Assembly (NCBI RefSeq): GCF_000502835.1
Contig: NZ_AYVL01000018.1
Coordinates: 18,332-82,331 of the forward strand
DNA length: 64,000 nt
DNA from: Mesorhizobium sp. LSJC280B00
GTDB lineage: Bacteria; Pseudomonadota; Alphaproteobacteria; Rhizobiales; Rhizobiaceae
Reading direction: 5' to 3'
Shown here: positions 16,357 through 25,069 of the stretch, one piece after another
Position numbering within the stretch: the first letter of the stretch is position 1
Layout of the letters: every line of letters starts with the position of its first letter
Made by a program: the position numbers and the translations under genes
The notes under the pieces: model-generated
The model's input: only the letters and a program-made list of their open reading frames with translations
Told to the model about the DNA's origin: nothing
The model's database searches: none

Positions 16357-17160
16357 ATGCAAGATGGCAATGCCTTGGCCGCTCGACCGGACGCCGGTCT
16401 GGACGAAGACAAGAACTCGGGTTCTCGGGAGAAGGGCCTCAACCGGGTCCTCCAGATTCTGGAGTTTCTCCACACGACCCAGCGTGCGATCGGCATTGGC
16501 GACCTTGCCAGAGGGGTGAATGCACCGCGGTCGACGACCTATACGCTGGTGCGCTCGCTGGTCGACGCAGGCCTGCTGGAAATGGCCGGGGACGGCAATC
16601 GGGTCTATTTCGGAAAGAAGCTCTACCTCTACGGAATGGACTATGTGCGGGGCAACGACCTGCTCAGGCGAGGGCGCCAGGAAGTCGACCATCTGTCACG
16701 CGAGACCGGCGAGACCTCGGAGTTGTGCATGCTGCAAAGCGGCCGCTACACCATCGTCCATTCAAGCCCGGGAACGAGGCCATTCCGGATCAGCTCGGCG
16801 ACGGGTCTGCAAATACCGCTCCCCTGGACAGCTTCCGGGCGACTGCTCCTCGCCGGCTTCGACAGGGCAGCGATTGAGGATATGGTCTCCGAGGACGATC
16901 TCGTGCTGCCGGACGGCCGCAGATTGCAACTCGACGATTTCATAGACGACATCGCCGTCGCCAAGTCGGCCGGCTACTGCGTCACCTCCGGCCTTGTCGA
17001 TGCCTACACGAAATGCCTGGCCGCACCGGTCTTTTCAGCGCCGGGCAGGGTCGAGGCGACGATGTGCCTGGTGGTTCCCATCGATACCTCGACCGAAAAG
17101 ACCGATGACCTGATAGAGCTGTTGCGCGAGCGCGCCGCGCGGCTTTCGATCGCGGCATAG
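16357..17160 (+). CDS. IclR-family transcriptional regulator
   Basis: A 267-residue regulator. The N-terminal winged helix (about residues 26-90) contains GLNRVLQILEFLHTT and the recognition region ARGVNAPRSTTYTLVRSLVDAGLLE. The C-terminal effector domain shows LSRETGETSELCML, TASGRLLLAGFD and GYCVTSGLVDAYTKCLAAPVF, the standard IclR ligand-binding blocks. It is divergent from the ABC/RidA/PLP cluster, so it is likely to repress or activate that cluster in response to the imported compound. The palindrome at 16318-16330 lies 27 bases before its start. Confidence 0.93.
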   Translation: MQDGNALAARPDAGLDEDKNSGSREKGLNRVLQILEFLHTTQRAIGIGDLARGVNAPRSTTYTLVRSLVDAGLLEMAGDGNRVYFGKKLYLYGMDYVRGNDLLRRGRQEVDHLSRETGETSELCMLQSGRYTIVHSSPGTRPFRISSATGLQIPLPWTASGRLLLAGFDRAAIEDMVSEDDLVLPDGRRLQLDDFIDDIAVAKSAGYCVTSGLVDAYTKCLAAPVFSAPGRVEATMCLVVPIDTSTEKTDDLIELLRERAARLSIAA

Positions 17161-17194
17161 GCCGCCTTTCCAGCAGGCCAGCGCCGGCGTCCGT

Positions 17195-17398
17195 TCAAGC
17201 GATAATGTCTGGAATGATCTTGTCTTCCAGCGCCATCAGCCTGTCCTTAAGGAAGAGCTTCTTTTTCTTCATGCGCTGGATCTGCAGCGGGTCGCAATTC
17301 ATGGCAATCATCGCATTGATTGCCGCGTCGAAATCGGCGTGTTCCTGCTTCAGCCGGGAATATTCGAGGCGGATATCTGCCTGTTCCTGATCGGACAT
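17195..17398 (-). CDS. YdcH family (DUF465) protein
   Basis: A 67-residue all-helical protein of the YdcH/DUF465 family: EYSRLKQEHADFDAAINAMI followed by QIQRMKKKKLFLKDRLMALEDKI. The family has unknown function and is widely conserved in alphaproteobacteria. The internal ATG at 17398 (MSDQEQAD) is chosen for length; the frame continues upstream without a good ribosome site. It converges with the IclR gene and is divergent from a second DUF465 gene 240 bases away. Confidence 0.8.
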   Translation of the reverse strand: MSDQEQADIRLEYSRLKQEHADFDAAINAMIAMNCDPLQIQRMKKKKLFLKDRLMALEDKIIPDIIA

Positions 17399-17637
17399 TT
17401 TTACCGTCTGCACGTCTGCGGCGCCCAAACTATGGGCCTGATTGGGCGGGACCGGGTCTTCTTGCACCGGCGCGCAGCCCATATCACATTTCATATTGGC
17501 GTGGAATGCTACCACGCAGCATTCGACATCGGTGCGCGATGGTGGCACACTGTCATTATGCCGTCACAGAAGCGAGCCTGCGGTGGACGTGCCATGACGG
17601 CTGCAATCCGAGGAAATCATGAAAGGGAGAACCAATC

Positions 17638-17817
17638 ATGTCTCTTGCATCCCATCTTGATGAGCTGCAGCGGAAACACGGCGACATCGAACGGGAAATC
17701 GACGATGCGATGACCCATCCGTCGGTAGACGACCTCGAAATCGTGAATCTCAAGCGGCGCAAGCTGGCGCTCAAGGACGAGATTGAAAAACTGAAGGCGA
17801 AACCGACGACCCACTGA
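17638..17817 (+). CDS. YdcH family (DUF465) protein, 59 residues
   Basis: A small gene reading MSLASHLDELQRKHGDIERE then VNLKRRKLALKDEIEKLKAK at its end. This is the DUF465 pattern: one long coiled-coil helix with a basic turn. GGGAG lies ten bases before the ATG. It is the second copy of this family in 0.6 kb, divergent from the first, with low identity to it, so the pair is old. The gene is short enough to be missed by length cut-offs. Confidence 0.8.
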   Translation: MSLASHLDELQRKHGDIEREIDDAMTHPSVDDLEIVNLKRRKLALKDEIEKLKAKPTTH

Positions 17818-18017
17818 AGCCCTTCCAGGACTAGAAGCGCCGCCCGGCGCGCGATCTTTCCGGTGGCATCGCTATGCTGCCGGAAACGCTCGCGGATTTG
17901 CGGCAAGCTGCCGTCTTGTTGTTTCCGATTTGCTGGGCCTGCGCGCCAGTCGCCATTGACAAGCCATCTTTGCTCCTCCACCTCATGCCCGGACCTTCAA
18001 GATTAAAGGCAGCCGGC

Positions 18018-19271
18018 ATGACCGGATATTTTTCCTCACCCTTCCCGCGCCGCAGGTCGGTCGGTGTCGACGTCGGCGGCGTGATGGTCGGCGGCGGCGC
18101 CCCAGTCGTCGTCCAGTCGATGACCAACACCGACACGGCCGATGTCGACCAGACGGTCGCGCAAGTGGCGGCCCTGCATCGCGCCGGCTCCGAGATCGTG
18201 CGCATAACGGTCGATCGCGACGAAAGCGCTGCCGCCGTACCGGCCATCCGCGAGCGACTGGAGCGGCTCGGCATCGACGTGCCGCTGGTCGGCGATTTCC
18301 ATTATATCGGCCACAAGCTCCTGGCCGATCATCCGGCCTGCGCCGCGGCCTTGGCCAAGTACCGCATCAACCCCGGCAATGTCGGTTTCAAGGACAAGAA
18401 GGACCGGCAGTTCGCGGCAATCGTCGAGATGGCGATCCGATACGACAAGCCGGTGCGCATCGGCGTCAACTGGGGTTCGCTCGACCAGGAGCTGCTGACC
18501 CGGCTGATGGATCACAACCAGGCCCAAGGCTTTCCGCTGACCGCGCAGGAAGTGACGCGCGAGGCAATCGTGCAATCGGCGATCCTGTCGGCCGAAATGG
18601 CCGAAGAGATCGGCCTTGCGCGCGAGAAAATCATCCTGTCGGCCAAGGTCAGCGGCGTGCAGGATCTGATCGCCGTCTACACCGAGCTTGCCACCCGATC
18701 CGACCATGCGCTGCACCTCGGCCTGACGGAGGCCGGCATGGGCTCGAAAGGCATCGTCGCCTCGTCCGCTGCCATGGGCATCCTGCTCCAGCAAGGCATC
18801 GGCGACACCATCCGCATCTCGCTGACGCCGGAGCCGAACGGCGACCGCACGCGCGAGGTGCAGGTGTCGCAGGAGCTGTTGCAGACCATGGGCTTCAGGC
18901 AGTTCGTGCCGATCGTCGCCGCCTGCCCTGGTTGCGGCCGCACGACCTCGACCGTGTTCCAGGAGCTTGCCCAGAACATCCAGGCCGACCTGCGCAAGAA
19001 CATGCCGGTGTGGCGTGAACAATATCCCGGCGTCGAGAACCTCAAGGTCGCGGTGATGGGTTGCATCGTCAACGGTCCGGGCGAATCCAAACATGCCGAT
19101 ATCGGCATTTCGCTGCCCGGCACCGGCGAGATGCCGACCGCCCCGGTATTCGTCGACGGCAAGAAGGCGGCGACGCTGCGCGGCCCATCGATTGCCGCGG
19201 ATTTCGAGAAGATGGTCGCCGACTATATCGAACGGCGGTTCGGGCAGCACGACAAAGCCGCGGCGGAGTAG
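18018..19271 (+). CDS. ispG: 4-hydroxy-3-methylbut-2-enyl diphosphate synthase
   Basis: A 417-residue iron-sulfur enzyme of the MEP isoprenoid pathway that converts MEcPP to HMBPP. The barrel begins with VVVQSMTNTDTADVD and continues with RITVDRDESA and INPGNVGFKD. The 4Fe-4S ligands are in VAACPGCGRT and VMGCIVNGPGES. The ATG at 18018 gives the normal start MTGYFSSPFPRR; upstream codons in the same frame are not conserved. The lytic transglycosylase gene begins four bases after its stop. The polyprenyl synthase at 35.6 kb uses the downstream products. Confidence 0.96.
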   Translation: MTGYFSSPFPRRRSVGVDVGGVMVGGGAPVVVQSMTNTDTADVDQTVAQVAALHRAGSEIVRITVDRDESAAAVPAIRERLERLGIDVPLVGDFHYIGHKLLADHPACAAALAKYRINPGNVGFKDKKDRQFAAIVEMAIRYDKPVRIGVNWGSLDQELLTRLMDHNQAQGFPLTAQEVTREAIVQSAILSAEMAEEIGLAREKIILSAKVSGVQDLIAVYTELATRSDHALHLGLTEAGMGSKGIVASSAAMGILLQQGIGDTIRISLTPEPNGDRTREVQVSQELLQTMGFRQFVPIVAACPGCGRTTSTVFQELAQNIQADLRKNMPVWREQYPGVENLKVAVMGCIVNGPGESKHADIGISLPGTGEMPTAPVFVDGKKAATLRGPSIAADFEKMVADYIERRFGQHDKAAAE

Positions 19272-19275
19272 TTGA

Positions 19276-20130
19276 ATGCGGCGTTTGCTCGGCGCGGCGC
19301 TGGTTCTCATTTGCGGGCTGATCTGGGCGACAGCCGTTCAGGCCGATCCACCACGGCCCGCCAAAAAGAAGCTGATCGACCAGGTTTGCAACCTGATCGA
19401 GGCCCATGCCGACCGGAACGGGCTGCCCAGGGATTTCTTTGCCCGGCTGATCTGGAAGGAAAGCCGTTTCGATCCCAATGCGGTCAGCCCGGTCGGCGCC
19501 GAAGGCATTGCCCAGTTCATGCCGGGCACCGCCAGGATGCGCGGGCTCGCCAATTCCTTCGACATTGAACAGGCGATCCCGGCCTCGGCAAAGTACCTCG
19601 CCGAAATGAAATCCGGTTTCGGCAATCTGGGCCTCGCCGCAGCCGCCTACAACGCTGGCGAGACCCGGGTGTCGCGCTGGCTGAATTCCGGCGGCTTCTT
19701 GCCGATGGAGACCGAAAGCTACGTTCTGGACGTCATGGGCGAGCCGGCCGACAACTTCACCAATACCGCCTACGCCGGCGTCATCCGGCCGCTCGACAAG
19801 AAGGCGAGTTTCGCTGCCGCTTGCCGCGAGCTGCCGGTGATCATGTCCAGAACCGTGCCGATGTCGTCGATCAACATCAAGCCGTGGGGGGTGCAGGTGG
19901 CCGGCAATTTCCGCCGCGCCGCGGCGCTCAACCAGTGGCTGAGAGTGAAAAGCCGGTTCCCGGCACTGCTTGCCGGCCACGATCCGGTGGTCAGCCGGGT
20001 ACGTACCCCGATCGGTAGGCGCGGCATCTATGCCGTGCGGATCGGCGCCGATAGCAGAGCCAAGGCCGACACGATCTGCGACAAGCTGCAAAGCGTGGGC
20101 GGCGCATGCATCGTGGTGCGCAATCGGTAA
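19276..20130 (+). CDS. Lytic murein transglycosylase, SLT domain
   Basis: A 284-residue exported enzyme. Signal peptide residues 1-23 (VQA-DP). The transglycosylase domain shows FARLIWKESRFDPNAVSPVG with the catalytic glutamate of KES, then EGIAQFMPGTARMRGL and LAAAAYNAGETRVSRWL, the three family motifs. The last 50 residues (GIYAVRIGADSRAKADTICD onward) resemble a SPOR-type repeat, which binds denuded peptidoglycan at division sites. It starts four bases after ispG, so the two are probably in one transcript. Confidence 0.9.
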   Translation: MRRLLGAALVLICGLIWATAVQADPPRPAKKKLIDQVCNLIEAHADRNGLPRDFFARLIWKESRFDPNAVSPVGAEGIAQFMPGTARMRGLANSFDIEQAIPASAKYLAEMKSGFGNLGLAAAAYNAGETRVSRWLNSGGFLPMETESYVLDVMGEPADNFTNTAYAGVIRPLDKKASFAAACRELPVIMSRTVPMSSINIKPWGVQVAGNFRRAAALNQWLRVKSRFPALLAGHDPVVSRVRTPIGRRGIYAVRIGADSRAKADTICDKLQSVGGACIVVRNR

Positions 20131-20249
20131 GCCATATGTCGGTGCGTTTCGCGCCATTGCTGCCATCTTGCTCCCCGTGGGCACTTCGTCCTCGACACGT
20201 GAATCATATTTTCGGCGAACCGTTAGCCAGGTCTTGCATCGTCGTCGAT

Positions 20250-20273
20250 GCGGGGTAAGGTCCCCGCGATTTT
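20250..20273 (+). terminator. Hairpin with T-run in front of pgk
   Basis: GCGGGG (20250-20255) pairs with CCCCGC (20262-20267) over a six-base loop and is followed by GATTTTT. It lies 18 bases before the pgk start. It can terminate the ispG/transglycosylase transcript or act as a leader attenuator for pgk. Confidence 0.55.
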
Positions 20274-20290
20274 TCGCGAAAGGGATCAGC

Positions 20291-21487
20291 ATGGCCGGCT
20301 TCAAGACACTGGACGACATCGGCAATATCAGCGGCAAGCGTGTGCTGGTGCGTGTCGACCTCAACGTTCCCGTCACCGAGGGCAAGGTCACCGACGCCAC
20401 CCGCATCGAGCGCATTGCGCCGACCATCGCCGAGCTCTCCGGCAAGGGCGCCAAGGTCATCCTGCTTGCCCATTTCGGCCGGCCCAAGGATGGACCGGCG
20501 GCGGAATTCTCGCTCGAGCCGATCGCCAAGGCGACGGCGGACGTGCTCGGCCGTCCGGTTGGCTTTGCCTCCGACTGCATCGGTGACAAGGCGGCAAATG
20601 CCGTTGCTGCCATGAATAACGGCGACGTGCTGCTGCTCGAGAACACCCGCTTCTACAAAGCTGAGGAGAAGAACGACCCGACCTTCACCGAAAAGCTCGC
20701 CGCCAACGGCGACATCTTCGTCAACGACGCCTTCTCGGCTGCGCACCGCGCCCATTCGTCCACGGAAGGCCTGGCGAATGTGCTGCCGGCGTTCGCCGGG
20801 CGCACCATGCAGGCCGAGCTCGATGCGCTGGAAAAGGGTCTCGGCAATCCTGTCCGTCCGGTTGTCGCCATCGTCGGCGGGGCCAAGGTCTCGACCAAGA
20901 TCGACCTGTTGATGAACCTGGTGAAGAAGGTCGATGCGCTGGTCATCGGCGGCGGCATGGCCAACACGTTTCTCGCGGCACGCGGCACCGACGTCGGGAA
21001 ATCCTTGTGCGAGCATGATCTCGCGACCACCGCCAAGCAGATCATGATCGAGGCGGCCGAGGCCGGCTGCGCCATCATCCTGCCCGCCGACGGCGTTGTC
21101 GCCAGGGAGTTCAGGGCCGGCGCCGTCAGCGAGACCGTCGCCATAGCAGACGTGCCGGCCGACGGCATGATCCTCGACGTCGGCGCAAAGACCGTGAAAA
21201 CCATTGCCGAATGGATCGACCGCGCCGCGACGCTGGTCTGGAACGGGCCGCTCGGCGCCTTCGAGATCGAGCCATTCGACCACGCAACGGTGGCGACGGC
21301 CAGGCACGCGGCAGCGCGCACCAGGGCCGGCAGACTGATCTCGGTCGCTGGCGGCGGCGACACGGTGGCGGCGCTCAACCATGCCGGCGTCAGCGATGAT
21401 TTCACCTATGTCTCGACGGCCGGCGGCGCTTTCCTCGAATGGATGGAAGGCAAGCCCTTGCCCGGCGTCGACGTATTGAAGCGCTGA
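20291..21487 (+). CDS. pgk: Phosphoglycerate kinase
   Basis: A 398-residue enzyme that transfers phosphate between 1,3-bisphosphoglycerate and ADP. Visible motifs are KRVLVRVDLNVPVTEGKVTD, AHFGRPK, LLENTRFYKAEEKND, the VVAIVGGAKVSTK hinge and the C-terminal SVAGGGDTVAAL that binds nucleotide. ATG at 20291 starts the family sequence MAGFKTLDD; upstream codons are not conserved. The class I aldolase gene follows 140 bases later in the same direction. Confidence 0.97.
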   Translation: MAGFKTLDDIGNISGKRVLVRVDLNVPVTEGKVTDATRIERIAPTIAELSGKGAKVILLAHFGRPKDGPAAEFSLEPIAKATADVLGRPVGFASDCIGDKAANAVAAMNNGDVLLLENTRFYKAEEKNDPTFTEKLAANGDIFVNDAFSAAHRAHSSTEGLANVLPAFAGRTMQAELDALEKGLGNPVRPVVAIVGGAKVSTKIDLLMNLVKKVDALVIGGGMANTFLAARGTDVGKSLCEHDLATTAKQIMIEAAEAGCAIILPADGVVAREFRAGAVSETVAIADVPADGMILDVGAKTVKTIAEWIDRAATLVWNGPLGAFEIEPFDHATVATARHAAARTRAGRLISVAGGGDTVAALNHAGVSDDFTYVSTAGGAFLEWMEGKPLPGVDVLKR

Positions 21488-21627
21488 GCGCGGCCGCAAG
21501 AGCAGCGCGAAGGAGTGCGCCCGCGACTTTCAATCGATTCGCGCTTGTTTGACGAAATGGTTCGACTTGAACCTGCGTTGCTCTGGTGGTCTGCTGGGCG
21601 CGGATCAATTCTTTCAGGAGAAGCACG

Positions 21628-22653
21628 ATGAGCGAACGTCTCGAGGACATTGCCGCCGCGATGGTGGCCAATGGCAAGGGCCTGCTGGCTGCCGACGAGA
21701 GCTCCGGCACCATCAAGAAGCGCTTCGACGTCATCGGTGTCGAGTCGACCGCCGACAGTCGCCGCGACTATCGCGAGATGATGTTCCGCGCCAGCGATGC
21801 AATGACCAAGTACATTTCCGGCGTCATCCTCTACGACGAGACCATTCACCAGAAGGCCGCCGACGGCACACCGCTGGTCGACATCATCAAGGCATCAGGC
21901 GCTATCCCCGGCATCAAGGTCGACGCCGGCGCCAAGCCGCTGGCCGGCTTTCCCGGCGACACCATCACCGAGGGCCTCGACGGCCTGCGCGAACGCCTTG
22001 CCGACTATTACAAGCTCGGCGCCCGCTTTGCCAAATGGCGCGCGGTGATCGACATCGATGTTGCCAAGGGCTTGCCTTCCGCCACCTCGATCGGCTCGAA
22101 CGCCCATGCGCTCGCCCGTTACGCCGCGCTTTGCCAGGAGGCCGGCATCGTGCCGATCGTCGAGCCGGAGGTGCTGATGGACGGCGCCCACGACATCGAC
22201 ACCTGCTACGAGATCAGCAAGGCGACGCTGACAAAGTTGTACACCGAGCTCTATGCGGCCCGCGTCGTGCTCGAAGGCACCATCCTGAAACCGAACATGG
22301 TCCTTGCCGGCAAGAAATCGGGCAAGGTCAGCAGCCCCGAGGAAGTCGCCGAAAAGACCATAAAACTGTTCCGCGAGACGGTGCCGGCGGCGATTGGAGG
22401 CATCGCCTTCCTTTCGGGCGGACAATCGGACGAGCAGGCGACCGCCAACCTCAATGCCATCAACGCCATCGGCCCGCATCCGTGGAAGCTGACCTTCTCC
22501 TACGGCCGCGCCTTGCAGGCCGCTCCGCAGAAGGCCTGGGGCGGCAAGGCAGCGAACGTCGCCGCCGCGCAGGCCGCCTTCGCCCATCGCGCCCACATGA
22601 ACCATCTGGCAGCGCTTGGACAATGGCAGCCGACGCTTGAGCAAGCCGCCTGA
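21628..22653 (+). CDS. fda: Class I fructose-bisphosphate aldolase
   Basis: A 341-residue class I (Schiff-base) aldolase that splits fructose 1,6-bisphosphate. It begins ERLEDIAAAMVANGKGLLAA, continues DESSGTIKKRF, and has the active-site lysine in the EGTILKPNMV stretch. LSGGQSDEQATANLNAIN follows. The class I type is the eukaryote-like form common in rhizobia. CAGGAG stands before the ATG at 21628. The terminator at 22679 ends the unit. Together with pgk it forms one glycolytic block. Confidence 0.95.
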   Translation: MSERLEDIAAAMVANGKGLLAADESSGTIKKRFDVIGVESTADSRRDYREMMFRASDAMTKYISGVILYDETIHQKAADGTPLVDIIKASGAIPGIKVDAGAKPLAGFPGDTITEGLDGLRERLADYYKLGARFAKWRAVIDIDVAKGLPSATSIGSNAHALARYAALCQEAGIVPIVEPEVLMDGAHDIDTCYEISKATLTKLYTELYAARVVLEGTILKPNMVLAGKKSGKVSSPEEVAEKTIKLFRETVPAAIGGIAFLSGGQSDEQATANLNAINAIGPHPWKLTFSYGRALQAAPQKAWGGKAANVAAAQAAFAHRAHMNHLAALGQWQPTLEQAA

Positions 22654-22678
22654 CGGAATTCAGGTTGCGTTCCCTCCG

Positions 22679-22699
22679 ACCCGGGCCATGTGCCCGGGT
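22679..22699 (+). terminator. Intrinsic terminator after aldolase
   Basis: ACCCGGGC (22679-22686) and GCCCGGGT (22692-22699) form a perfect eight-base stem with a five-base loop, followed by a short T-rich stretch. It is 26 bases after the aldolase stop codon. Confidence 0.7.
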
Positions 22700-22803
22700 T
22701 CGTTTGAAAGCAGCAAGGTCTGCAATTTCCTGCTACTGAAAATGCAGCTCGGTGTCGGTATTCCTCGCTGCCGAACGTCCTCCGTGAAAAGAGGAGCAGA
22801 CCG

Positions 22804-23544
22804 ATGCCAAACAACAAGACCGTTTCGCAGGAAGAGTGGTTTCAGGCGCACAAGGCGCATCTGGCGCGCGAAAAGGAATTGACGCGCTTTCGCGACCGCG
22901 TCGCCGCCGAACGCCGCGAACTGCCGTGGCTGAAGATCCGCAAGGACTATGTCTTCGAGACCGAGCAAGGGCCAAAGAAACTGCCCGACCTGTTCGGCGG
23001 CAACAGCCAGCTGATCGTCTACCATTTCATGTTCGGGCCGGGCGCCGATTATCGTTGCGAGGGCTGCTCGTTCCTTGCCGACCACATTGACGGTGCCAAC
23101 CAGCATCTCAGGCACCACGACGTCTCGCTCGTGGTGGTGGCGCGGGCGCCGCTGGCCGAGCTTCTGCCCTACAAGCAGCGCATGGGCTGGAAATTCGACT
23201 GGGTGTCGTCGTACGCTTCGGACTTCAACTTCGACATGCAGGTGTCATTCACCGACAAGCAGATCGCGGCCGGCGACACGACCTACAATTTCGAGCGGCG
23301 CGCGCGGCAATCGAAGGATCTTCCCGGCACCAGCGTGTTCTATCGCGACGAGAAAGGCGACATCTTCCTGACTTTTATCTCGCGCTCCAGAGGCGGCGAT
23401 CCGCTGATCGGCGCCTATCACTATCTCGACCTGACGCCGAAGGGTCGCAACGAAACCGGTCCCCACCATAGCCTGGTGGACTGGGTGCGGCTGCACGACG
23501 AATATGCGGATACGCCCGAAATGCAGGACAGCTGCTGCCATTGA
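22804..23544 (+). CDS. DUF899 thioredoxin-like protein
   Basis: A 246-residue protein of the DUF899 family, predicted to adopt a thioredoxin-like fold. Family stretches are VSQEEWFQAHKAHLAREKEL, VYHFMFGP, the CEGCSFLADHIDG redox-like turn with cysteines, and SYASDFNFDMQVSF. The family is often linked to stress response, but no substrate is known. It has its own ATG at 22804 and follows the aldolase terminator, so it is probably a separate transcript. Confidence 0.85.
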   Translation: MPNNKTVSQEEWFQAHKAHLAREKELTRFRDRVAAERRELPWLKIRKDYVFETEQGPKKLPDLFGGNSQLIVYHFMFGPGADYRCEGCSFLADHIDGANQHLRHHDVSLVVVARAPLAELLPYKQRMGWKFDWVSSYASDFNFDMQVSFTDKQIAAGDTTYNFERRARQSKDLPGTSVFYRDEKGDIFLTFISRSRGGDPLIGAYHYLDLTPKGRNETGPHHSLVDWVRLHDEYADTPEMQDSCCH

Positions 23545-23626
23545 CGACAGGCGGTCACCCAAGGTCTTTCGTCTTCGGCTCGACATGCGCTAAGTGCTGT
23601 TCGCTATGCCCTAAAAGGGACTTGCC

Positions 23627-24358
23627 ATGCGGCGCTTTCCGACCCTTCTCACCTGGCTCGCCTTTCCGGTCTATGTCTGGCAAGGACTTGGCGTGCGTCG
23701 CCGCACCGCCCGCATGCTGCCGGCACAAGGTCCGGTCATGCACGAGATATCTGGCCTGGCGCCAGCAATCTCGGTTCTGGTGCTTGGCGATTCCTCCGCC
23801 GCCTCGGTAGGCATCGGCAATTCCGAAAACGGATTGGCCGCGCAACTGGCAGTTCTGATTGCGCAACGCACCGGCCGCACCGTGCGCTGGCGGGCGGCCG
23901 GCTTCAACTCGGCAACCTCTGGCCAGATCCGCGATCATGTGCTGCCCAATCTATCGGCCGATCCGTGGACGCATATCGTGCTGGCCATCGGTACCAACGA
24001 CACCAAGAATTTTCATTCGGTACCGCGCTTCAAGCGCGAGTTTGGCGGCCTGCTCTACGCGCTGCGCGCCAAATGGCCGGAAGCGCGCGTCGTGTGGTCG
24101 CCGGTGCTGGAGTTCACCCGGGCTCCGGCAATGCCGCCGCTGCTCGGCAAGATCCTCGAAATCCGCGCCGTCGAAATGAACCGGATGGGCGAGCGCCTTT
24201 GCCTCGAACGCGGCGCCATACCGGCGCCCCGGCTGCCGATCACGGATGCCGATGCCGGCTTCGCATCGGATGGATTTCACGCTTCGGAAGCCGGCTACCG
24301 AGCCTGGGCGGAACATCTGGTCAGCCTGGTGCTCGCCAACGAACCGGGCGTCGCGTAG
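23627..24358 (+). CDS. SGNH/GDSL-type hydrolase
   Basis: A 243-residue hydrolase of the SGNH superfamily (esterases, lipases, thioesterases). Block I is VLVLGDSSAASVGIG with the nucleophile serine, block III is AIGTNDTKNF and block V is DGFHASEAGY with the Asp-His pair. The hydrophobic N-terminus (FPTLLTWLAFPVYVW) may anchor it in the membrane. Substrate unknown. A repeat mosaic begins 15 bases after its stop. Confidence 0.85.
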   Translation: MRRFPTLLTWLAFPVYVWQGLGVRRRTARMLPAQGPVMHEISGLAPAISVLVLGDSSAASVGIGNSENGLAAQLAVLIAQRTGRTVRWRAAGFNSATSGQIRDHVLPNLSADPWTHIVLAIGTNDTKNFHSVPRFKREFGGLLYALRAKWPEARVVWSPVLEFTRAPAMPPLLGKILEIRAVEMNRMGERLCLERGAIPAPRLPITDADAGFASDGFHASEAGYRAWAEHLVSLVLANEPGVA

Positions 24359-24372
24359 CGGGCCGCCCGCAC

Positions 24373-24478
24373 TAAAGCGCGTCGCATTCGATTGGCCTCA
24401 TCCGACGCGCTTCAGGTCCTTATTTTTATGCATGTCATTGTCGCAAAACCGCTGCACACTTTTGCGCGACATGCATTA
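24373..24478. repeat. Mosaic of two palindromic repeat blocks, overlaps a stop codon
   Basis: Two hairpin blocks lie side by side. Block beta (24373-24415) has TAAAGCGCGTCGCA and CCGACGCGCTTCAG as arms. Block alpha (24428-24476) runs ATGCATGTC to GACATGCAT and includes CGCAAAACCGCTGCACAC. The same blocks recur in the opposite order at 45667-45771 and 53781-53884. The last base of block alpha is the first base of the TAA stop of the small membrane-protein gene on the reverse strand. Confidence 0.8.
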
Positions 24479-24637
24479 CGTCCAGTGCCCGAGCACCGCC
24501 GTAATCGAAATCGCCGCCATCGCCAGCAGCGCCAGCTTCCAGAAATCGCTGCGCCGCTTCAGCCCGGGCCAGCCGAGCGGCTTGATGAGCTGGATGACCA
24601 TCATGAAGATGATGACGAGCGCGAGAAATTTCGACAT
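24476..24637 (-). CDS. Small conserved-looking membrane protein, 53 residues
   Basis: The reverse strand encodes MSKFLALVIIFMMVIQLIKP, then a basic linker (LKRRSDFWK) and a second hydrophobic stretch ALLAMAAISITAVLG. This gives two transmembrane segments and a short cytoplasmic turn. No family was recognised. The frame uses GC-rich codons like its neighbours, and AAAGG lies before the ATG. Its TAA stop codon is at the edge of repeat block alpha. It converges with the SGNH hydrolase gene. Confidence 0.6.
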   Translation of the reverse strand: MSKFLALVIIFMMVIQLIKPLGWPGLKRRSDFWKLALLAMAAISITAVLGHWT

Positions 24638-24776
24638 GCAGCCTTTGATCAGCATCGCGGCTGGCTGTCAAAGCGGCTCCGGGATCGCCGGCTTCCACTG
24701 CGGCAAGCCTCTTTTCAGCACTGCCTTGTCACTTCGATGGATAAATCGGAACGCCGGTCATGAGAGCCGCACCCTC

Positions 24777-24794
24777 CTGACAGACTGCTGTCAG
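24777..24794. promoter_or_regulatory. Operator CTGACA-N6-TGTCAG, copy 1
   Basis: CTGACA (24777-24782), six bases, TGTCAG (24789-24794). It is followed by GTGCGATAGTGC, which matches the GTGCCATAGTGC after copy 2. It lies 46 bases before the DUF1127-like gene. The same 18-base architecture at 25075-25092 shows that one regulator probably controls both promoters. Confidence 0.7.
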
Positions 24795-24839
24795 CAGGGG
24801 TGTGCGATAGTGCCTGCATCGAAAGAGAGGAGACCAGCC

Positions 24840-25007
24840 ATGAACGGTATTACCATTCTGCGTAGCGTGCAGCACTATGTCGGCAAGATCCGGACGATCC
24901 GCAATGAGATCCGCACCCAGCGATTCATGAACACCCTGCCGGCGGACATCCGCAAGGATATTGGTTGGCCGGACATGTATGGCGACCGCCGCAATGGCGG
25001 CAATTGA
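24840..25007 (+). CDS. DUF1127-like small basic protein
   Basis: A 55-residue protein reading MNGITILRSVQHYVGKIRTI and then ETRTQRFMNTLP-like basic helix ending ADIRKDIGWPDMYGDRRNGG. The end resembles DUF1127 proteins (a conserved LPADIRKDIGW turn), which in several proteobacteria influence RNA turnover or small-molecule uptake. GAGAGGAG precedes the ATG. A palindromic operator lies just upstream and the same operator controls the next two genes, so it is probably regulated with them. Confidence 0.7.
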   Translation: MNGITILRSVQHYVGKIRTIRNEIRTQRFMNTLPADIRKDIGWPDMYGDRRNGGN

Positions 25008-25069
25008 GGCAAGCTTTCTGCGTGGCGTTTGGATGCGACCTGGCGACGAGCTGAAATGGGCATGCTGAA

